A stretch of DNA of 36,784 nucleotides from positions 1-36,784 of the forward strand of contig JAVBMO010000043.1 in NCBI GenBank assembly GCA_031552355.1. The letters run 5' to 3'. A model generated the notes under the pieces. That model made no database searches and was not told the DNA's origin. It saw only the letters and a program-made list of their open reading frames with translations. Shown piece by piece: positions 32,326 through 36,784 of the stretch (the first letter of the stretch is position 1; the number at the start of each line of letters is the position of its first letter). The position numbers and the translations under genes are program-made. Origin of the DNA: JAVBMO01 sp031552355 (GTDB taxonomy: Bacteria > Bacteroidota > Bacteroidia > Bacteroidales > P3).

Positions 32326-33900
32326 ATGAAAAGACTTATCCTTTTACTTTTGATAATTAGTTTTGTATTGGACTTTTACAACCATACAATGGCGCAGAAT
32401 GACAAAAGTAATTTATCATTTCTTAATCCTAAAAAAACATTGACTACAAAGACAGAAGGCGAATGGTTGCCTGCAACTATATCTGCTTATGAAAATGATG
32501 GTGTTATTTATAAAAAAGCTTTTACATATAATGAAGATGGATATTTAGTTTCGGAATGGAATCAAAAGTATATTTATAACGGATGGCAAACGGATGCCGG
32601 ACGTTTTTATAGCTATGATGAGCGCAACAACAGGCTTTTATGCGAGTATATGGAGTATAAGCGTAATGGTATGCAGGCATACAGCAAGGAGGCTTATACT
32701 TATGATGATAGAAATAATTTATTAAGTGAGACAATTTATAGCCGAGACGGATCAAATTGGGTGGAAAATTTGAAAAGAACCTATACATACGATGCAAAAA
32801 ACAATCTACTTATCAAAAATTTTGAAACAAGTGGTGGGAGAATAATTTATGTATATGATGATAATGGTAATTGTATAGAAATGCATGATCAACATTGGAG
32901 TAATCAAAAGAATATTTGGGAGGAAGATACAAGCAGGATTCATTATTATTTTTATGATGAAAACAGCAGGTTGCATATAAAAATAGAACCCCGTCAATCA
33001 TCATATCGTCCTGACCATTGGGGTGATTGGTGCGAAGAGGAAGATCAGGAATCACGTAAATATCATTCTAGGAAAACTTATTTTTACGATACCCAAAACA
33101 ACTTAATTGAAGAGTTGGAAGAAATAGATATAAATGGCATGTATGAAAACTTCGCCCGAAATATTTTTACATTCGATGAAAACAACAATTTACTTTCCCG
33201 GTCGTACCAACAGGCAGAAAATAATGAATGGACAGAAGCTTACAGAGAGGTATATACTTATGACAATAAGAATAATTTATTGACGGAAACTTTTACCGCT
33301 ACCAAGCATATTTATAGCTATGATGATCAAAACAACAAAATATCAGTTGTCTCTCAAACGAAAACTGATGAAGAATGGGTGAATACTTCCAAACAAACCT
33401 ATTTTTATGATGAGAACTCCAATGCAACCTCGACTTTCTACTGGAAATGGAACAATAATAGTTGGGAAAAGGATATTAATTATTACCTGAAAATCCCTGT
33501 TTTAAAGGGTGAAGAAGAGTTTTCTTCTGTAGATATATTTCCGGGTGCTACGCATAAACTGACTGTTACTTATATCAAAAAGGGGGATACAACAGATAAT
33601 TCTTATTTTACCGATAGTTCTGAGTTCAGAATCTTTATTGATGATCTTTCAGCAGAAACACCAAAAACTTCTATTTCTAATGAAATTACTATATTCCCCA
33701 ATCCGGCAAAAGATTTTGTGAATATTCAATCGGCTATTGGCATTCAATCCTTGACTGTATTTAACCAAATGGGTCAAAAAGTTAGAGAAGAATCTGTAAA
33801 TTGTCAAAAACTTGATATTAGCAACTTATCTAATGGAATTTATTTTCTTCAAATGAAAACAAGTGAAAGAATTGTAACAAAAAAGCTGATTAAAAGATAA
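32326..33900 (+). CDS. T9SS-secreted protein with YD-like (YxYDxxNNL) repeats
   Basis: A 524-residue secreted protein with a signal peptide ending at HTMAQ. About eleven tandem units of 20-45 residues follow, each with a YxYDxxNNLL-type core (YSYDERNNRL, YTYDDRNNLL, YTYDAKNNLL, YFYDTQNNLI, FTFDENNNLL, YTYDNKNNLL). These resemble the YD repeats of RHS/teneurin shells but with simpler spacing. A type A T9SS C-terminal sorting domain ends the protein (about 450-524; ITIFPNPAKDFVNIQ, then GIYFLQMKTSERIVTKKLIKR, i.e. FPNPA...NGIYFL...KKLIKR). The coding sequence looks more AT-rich than neighbouring housekeeping genes. It is flanked by its own promoter and an empty 252-base spacer. It is likely surface-exposed or released; the function is unknown. 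Confidence 0.82.
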   Translation: MKRLILLLLIISFVLDFYNHTMAQNDKSNLSFLNPKKTLTTKTEGEWLPATISAYENDGVIYKKAFTYNEDGYLVSEWNQKYIYNGWQTDAGRFYSYDERNNRLLCEYMEYKRNGMQAYSKEAYTYDDRNNLLSETIYSRDGSNWVENLKRTYTYDAKNNLLIKNFETSGGRIIYVYDDNGNCIEMHDQHWSNQKNIWEEDTSRIHYYFYDENSRLHIKIEPRQSSYRPDHWGDWCEEEDQESRKYHSRKTYFYDTQNNLIEELEEIDINGMYENFARNIFTFDENNNLLSRSYQQAENNEWTEAYREVYTYDNKNNLLTETFTATKHIYSYDDQNNKISVVSQTKTDEEWVNTSKQTYFYDENSNATSTFYWKWNNNSWEKDINYYLKIPVLKGEEEFSSVDIFPGATHKLTVTYIKKGDTTDNSYFTDSSEFRIFIDDLSAETPKTSISNEITIFPNPAKDFVNIQSAIGIQSLTVFNQMGQKVREESVNCQKLDISNLSNGIYFLQMKTSERIVTKKLIKR

Positions 33901-34152
33901 AATAAGTCTTCGAAAAGTTGAAAACAAAACTTGTGAACATGAAAATTTGTCAATAACCCTATACACAACAGAGAGTGATATTTTTAGAAGTTGGATTTCA
34001 GATTAATGCTACTGTTTCTTTAGCCAATTTTACTGAAAACAACTTGTAAGATATTGTCAATGAAGTCAATATGTCATAATTAGGAAAGGTATGTTGAATA
34101 GCGTTACAAACAAATGCAGTCCTAAAAGTTGAAATTTGTAAGTGAGAAAGGA

Positions 34153-35580
34153 TTAATTCTTCAAAATCAATTCAACGACATTTTCAACATGATGAGTATG
34201 TGGAAACATGTCAACAGGTTGGATTCTGCCAACGGAATATTTTTCCGAAAGTAACTGTATATCTCTTGCTTGTGTTGCCGGATTGCAACTGATATACACA
34301 ATTTTCGTAGCTTCTATTTTGAGCAATTGTTCTACCACTTTTGCATCCATACCGGCACGCGGCGGGTCGGTAATAATAATGTCAGGTTGTCCGTTTTTAG
34401 AAATAAAATCATCTGTAAAAACTTTGGCCATGTCGCCGGCAAAAAAAGTACAATTTTTCGAAGAATTTAACAAAGCATTTTCTTTGGCGTCTTCGATGGC
34501 TTCGGGAACATATTCGATACCAACAACTTTTTTAACGTATGGTGCTACAAAATTGGCAATAGTTCCTGTTCCGGTATAAAGGTCATAAACTACATCTGTA
34601 TCTTTTAAACCGGCAAATTCAGCAGCGAAAGAATACAGTTTAAAAGCTTGTTCCGAATTGGTTTGGTAAAAAGATTTCGGACTGATTTTGAATTTTAAAG
34701 CAGGTTTGCTATCCGAAAAAGCAGGCATTTCTTCCAAAATAGAATCCTTTCCTTTAAATACTTGTATATCTAAATCATTGATAGTGTCGTTGAATTTGGT
34801 ATTCAAAACCCATTGCAAAGAAGTAATTTCAGGAAACCCTTTGTAGATGAATTGAAGAAGCGCCATTAATTCTTTTTCATCGTCTTCGGCTACACATAAA
34901 ATCACCATCAATTCGCCTGTTGAAGCGGTTCGAATGATTAAATTCCGCAAAAATCCGGTGTGGTTTTTAATATCATAATAAGATAATTTATTTTCCTTTG
35001 CGTATTTTTTTACGGCTAAACGGATATTGTTAGATGGATCTTTTTGCAAAGCACAAAATTCAATATCAAGAACTTTGTCAAAAAATCCCGGAACATGAAA
35101 TCCTAAGGCATTGTTGTCGAAAACTGTTTCGTCAGAAGGTTTTTCTACATGCCAAGCTTTATTCGAAAAAGTGAATTCCAATTTGTTACGGTAAAAGAAA
35201 ATGGAATTAGCAGCACAAATTGGTTGAGCTAAAGAGGTATCTACTTTGCCTATACGTTGAAGATTATCAATAACTTGTTTTTCTTTGAATCGAAGTTGTG
35301 ATTCGTATTTCATGTTTTGCCACTTACATCCACCGCAAATGCCGAAATGAGGGCATTTTAATTCTGCCCTATCCGGTGAGTATTGATGAATGGCAATGGC
35401 TTTGCCTTCAGCATAATTCTTTTTCCGTTTGAAAATTTGCAAATCGACAACATCACCAGGCACTACAAATGGGACAAAAACCACCATATCATCCACTTTG
35501 GCAATGGCTTTGCCTTCTGATCCTGCATCAAGGATTGTAACATTTGGGATGATGATAATTTCTTTTTTGCGAGATCTCAT
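34153..35580 (-). CDS. rlmD: 23S rRNA (uracil-5-)-methyltransferase, RlmD/RumA type
   Basis: This SAM-dependent enzyme makes m5U in 23S rRNA (U1939 in E. coli numbering). The 475 residues have an N-terminal TRAM domain (about 10-65). The Fe-S cluster cysteines are at 76, 82 and 85 (CPHFGICGGC) with the fourth probably Cys176. Then come VYDLYTGTGTIA (SAM site), ITDPPRAGMD, the catalytic Cys432 in ISCNP, and the general-base Glu in HHVEN. All key residues are intact. Bacteroidota RumA-like enzymes can have several targets, so the exact uridine is inferred. ATG 35580. It lies ~110 bases after rpmH, beyond a terminator. The 252 bases on its downstream side (33901-34152) hold no gene or clear terminator. 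Confidence 0.93.
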   Translation of the reverse strand: MRSRKKEIIIIPNVTILDAGSEGKAIAKVDDMVVFVPFVVPGDVVDLQIFKRKKNYAEGKAIAIHQYSPDRAELKCPHFGICGGCKWQNMKYESQLRFKEKQVIDNLQRIGKVDTSLAQPICAANSIFFYRNKLEFTFSNKAWHVEKPSDETVFDNNALGFHVPGFFDKVLDIEFCALQKDPSNNIRLAVKKYAKENKLSYYDIKNHTGFLRNLIIRTASTGELMVILCVAEDDEKELMALLQFIYKGFPEITSLQWVLNTKFNDTINDLDIQVFKGKDSILEEMPAFSDSKPALKFKISPKSFYQTNSEQAFKLYSFAAEFAGLKDTDVVYDLYTGTGTIANFVAPYVKKVVGIEYVPEAIEDAKENALLNSSKNCTFFAGDMAKVFTDDFISKNGQPDIIITDPPRAGMDAKVVEQLLKIEATKIVYISCNPATQARDIQLLSEKYSVGRIQPVDMFPHTHHVENVVELILKN

Positions 35581-35621
35581 AACAAAGAATTGAAAGGGAA
35601 ATTGGTGCTAAAAAACGAACA

Positions 35622-35658
35622 AAAAGAGGATGCCTAAATATTATGGGCACCCTCTTTT
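35622..35658 (-). terminator. Terminator downstream of rpmH
   Basis: A 13-pair stem with one mismatch (35622-35634 with 35646-35658; core aaaagagg/cctctttt and tgcc/ggca) is followed on the minus strand by a gttcgtttttt stretch. It separates rpmH from rlmD. Confidence 0.75.
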
Positions 35659-35693
35659 AAATATTTTAAAGGCAAAAAATGCCAATGAATAGA

Positions 35694-35840
35694 CTATCTT
35701 TCGTCAGAAACGGTTAATTTTTTTCTTCCTTTTCTTCTGCGAGCGGCAAGAACCCTTCTTCCATTAGCGGTAGACATTCTTTCTCTAAATCCATGTTTGT
35801 TTGCTCTTTTTCTGCGAGATGGTTGATATGTTCTTTTCAT
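35694..35840 (-). CDS. rpmH: 50S ribosomal protein L34
   Basis: A 48-codon gene read on the minus strand from ATG 35840 to TAG at 35694. The product starts MKRTYQPSRRKRANKHGF, continues RERMSTANGRRVLAARR and ends KGRKKLTVSDER, a full match to the L34 family including the KRTYQPS and HGFRxRM signatures. It is highly basic. A very good promoter lies 20-50 bases upstream and a terminator follows. The usual rnpA neighbour is not downstream; rlmD is there instead. Confidence 0.98.
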   Translation of the reverse strand: MKRTYQPSRRKRANKHGFRERMSTANGRRVLAARRRKGRKKLTVSDER

Positions 35841-35860
35841 TTCTTTTAAATTTTAGAACT

Positions 35861-35891
35861 GCAAAGGTACGCAAAAAATCTATTTTTACAA
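35861..35891 (-). promoter_or_regulatory. Promoter of rpmH
   Basis: On the minus strand a TTG at 35891-35889 is followed by a 19-base spacer and TACCTTTGC at 35869-35861, 20 bases before the rpmH ATG. It matches the Bacteroidota consensus in both boxes and spacing. Confidence 0.8.
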
Positions 35892-36024
35892 ACTATTTTC
35901 TATTTTTTCTGAATATTTTTTGCAAGAAATATAAATTATGGAATTATGGAAAATCTGTACAGAGTTAATATTGCTATTTCAATTAAGATTTTGTAAATAT
36001 TTTCAGAAAGATAAAAATTAATCG

Positions 36025-36033
36025 TAATTTTGC
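36025..36033 (+). promoter_or_regulatory. Candidate -7 element (TAATTTTGC) for glmS
   Basis: TAATTTTGC lies ~50 bases before the glmS ATG. No TTG is at the standard -33 distance. It is divergent from the rpmH promoter within a 243-base spacer. Confidence 0.5.
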
Positions 36034-36083
36034 ATGATTATGGAGGAATTCTATTCTTTTGATAATTTAAACTTTAAACGTAA

Positions 36084-36784
36084 ATGTGTGGAATTGTTGG
36101 ATATATAGGGAATAATCAAGCGTATCCTTTTTTGATAAAAGGTTTGCATCGTTTGGAATACAGAGGTTATGACAGTGCAGGTGTTGCCTTGTTGAATAAC
36201 TCTATGGAACTTTCTGTTTATAAACAAAAAGGAAAAGTAGCCGATTTGGAAGTTTTTACAAGTGATAAAGATATTTCGGGAACATTGGGGATTGCTCATA
36301 CACGTTGGGCTACGCATGGCGAACCCAACAATCAAAATGCCCACCCTCATTATTCTCAATCTCAAAATTTGGCATTGATTCATAATGGAATCATAGAAAA
36401 CTACAAAGTTTTAAAAGAAGAACTGATTAAACGTGGATACATATTTCAAAGTGACACAGATACAGAGGTTTTAATTCAGTTGATTGAATTTATGAAAGAA
36501 TCCCATCAAGTGGATTTGTTTACAGCTGTGCAAATGGCTTTGAAAAATGTAATTGGCGCCTATGCCATTGGTATTATTGAAAAAGGAAATCCTGATTTAT
36601 TGATTGTTGCACGTAAAGGAAGTCCTTTGATTGTGGGAATAGGAAAAGATGAATTTTTTGTAGCTTCGGATGCCTCGCCCATTGTGGAATATACTGATAA
36701 AGTAGTGTATTTGGGTGAAGAGGAAATTGCTGTTTTGGAAAGAGGAAAAGAGATAAATATCAGGACTTTGTCTAATGTGGAAAC
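36084..36784 (+). CDS. glmS: Glutamine-fructose-6-phosphate aminotransferase, N-terminal part
   Basis: It makes glucosamine 6-phosphate from fructose 6-phosphate and glutamine, the entry step to UDP-GlcNAc for peptidoglycan and LPS. The gene runs off the right edge; 233 codons are visible, covering the class II glutaminase domain. After the initiator Met, Cys2 is the N-terminal nucleophile (MCGIVGYIG). RLEYRGYDSAG, HTRWATHGEPN, HPH and the NGIIENY substrate loop follow, then SDASPIVEYT near the domain end. The isomerase (SIS) domains are outside the window. Start ATG 36084. No ribozyme or riboswitch is evident in the ~50-base leader. Confidence 0.97.
   Translation, partial: MCGIVGYIGNNQAYPFLIKGLHRLEYRGYDSAGVALLNNSMELSVYKQKGKVADLEVFTSDKDISGTLGIAHTRWATHGEPNNQNAHPHYSQSQNLALIHNGIIENYKVLKEELIKRGYIFQSDTDTEVLIQLIEFMKESHQVDLFTAVQMALKNVIGAYAIGIIEKGNPDLLIVARKGSPLIVGIGKDEFFVASDASPIVEYTDKVVYLGEEEIAVLERGKEINIRTLSNVE

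Noticed and set aside
36051..36383. Minus-strand frame opposite the glmS start
   Set aside because: glmS on the plus strand is unmistakable. The minus frame covers its promoter and N-terminal codons.

Overview
The window looks like a chromosomal segment from a member of the Bacteroidota, probably a Bacteroidales-like or related uncultured lineage. Several things point there. It encodes a type IX secretion (T9SS) C-terminal sorting domain, DUF4270 and DUF6089 family proteins, and a BamA followed by two tandem OmpH/Skp chaperones. The genes have AT-rich leaders without Shine-Dalgarno sequences. Promoters of the form TTG-N19/20-TAnnTTTG, the pattern of the Bacteroidota primary sigma factor, recur. 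I see no tRNA, rRNA, CRISPR array, insertion sequence or phage genes. Most of the window is housekeeping and cell-envelope genes on the minus strand.

Layout. (1) 1-917 is the 3' end of a large secreted beta-helix/Ig-like protein that stops abruptly without a sorting domain. (2) 1049-3703 is a Ca2+-type P-ATPase. (3) 4010-9772 is a same-strand run of six genes, possibly one transcription unit from a promoter at 9799-9807 to a hairpin at 3954-3987: a half-size glycogen-synthase-like protein, a DUF4270 lipoprotein, a 16-repeat MORN-like exported protein, a UbiA-like membrane protein without its catalytic aspartates, Maf and an exported glutathione peroxidase. (4) 10169-13824 holds divergent outer-membrane genes: a POTRA-less Omp85 barrel and a TonB-dependent receptor. 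(5) 13846-22802 is a minus-strand envelope cluster: an M23 peptidase, dxr, rseP, an LptF/G permease, two GT4 glycosyltransferases, TatD and TcdA. (6) 22803-23332 is a gene-free stretch with several hairpins. (7) 23333-28883 is the outer-membrane assembly operon DUF6089-uppS-bamA-ompH-ompH. (8) 29171-33900, on the plus strand, holds a transglutaminase-like lipoprotein, prs-rplY and a T9SS cargo protein with YD-like repeats. (9) 34153-36784 holds rlmD, rpmH (48 codons) and the 5' end of glmS.

How the genes fit together. Much of the window builds the envelope. Dxr and UppS supply isoprenoid carrier, GlmS makes glucosamine-6-phosphate, and the LptF/G permease and glycosyltransferases belong to lipopolysaccharide or surface glycan assembly. 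BamA, Skp and RseP handle outer-membrane protein biogenesis and its stress response. Prs, L25, L34, RlmD and TcdA serve nucleotide metabolism and translation.

The most interesting items are the UbiA homologue that has lost both aspartate-rich motifs, and its setting beside another apparently non-catalytic enzyme relative (the half GT5). Also notable are a complete promoter for rseP embedded in the end of dxr, and the hairpin-rich spacer at 22803-23332.
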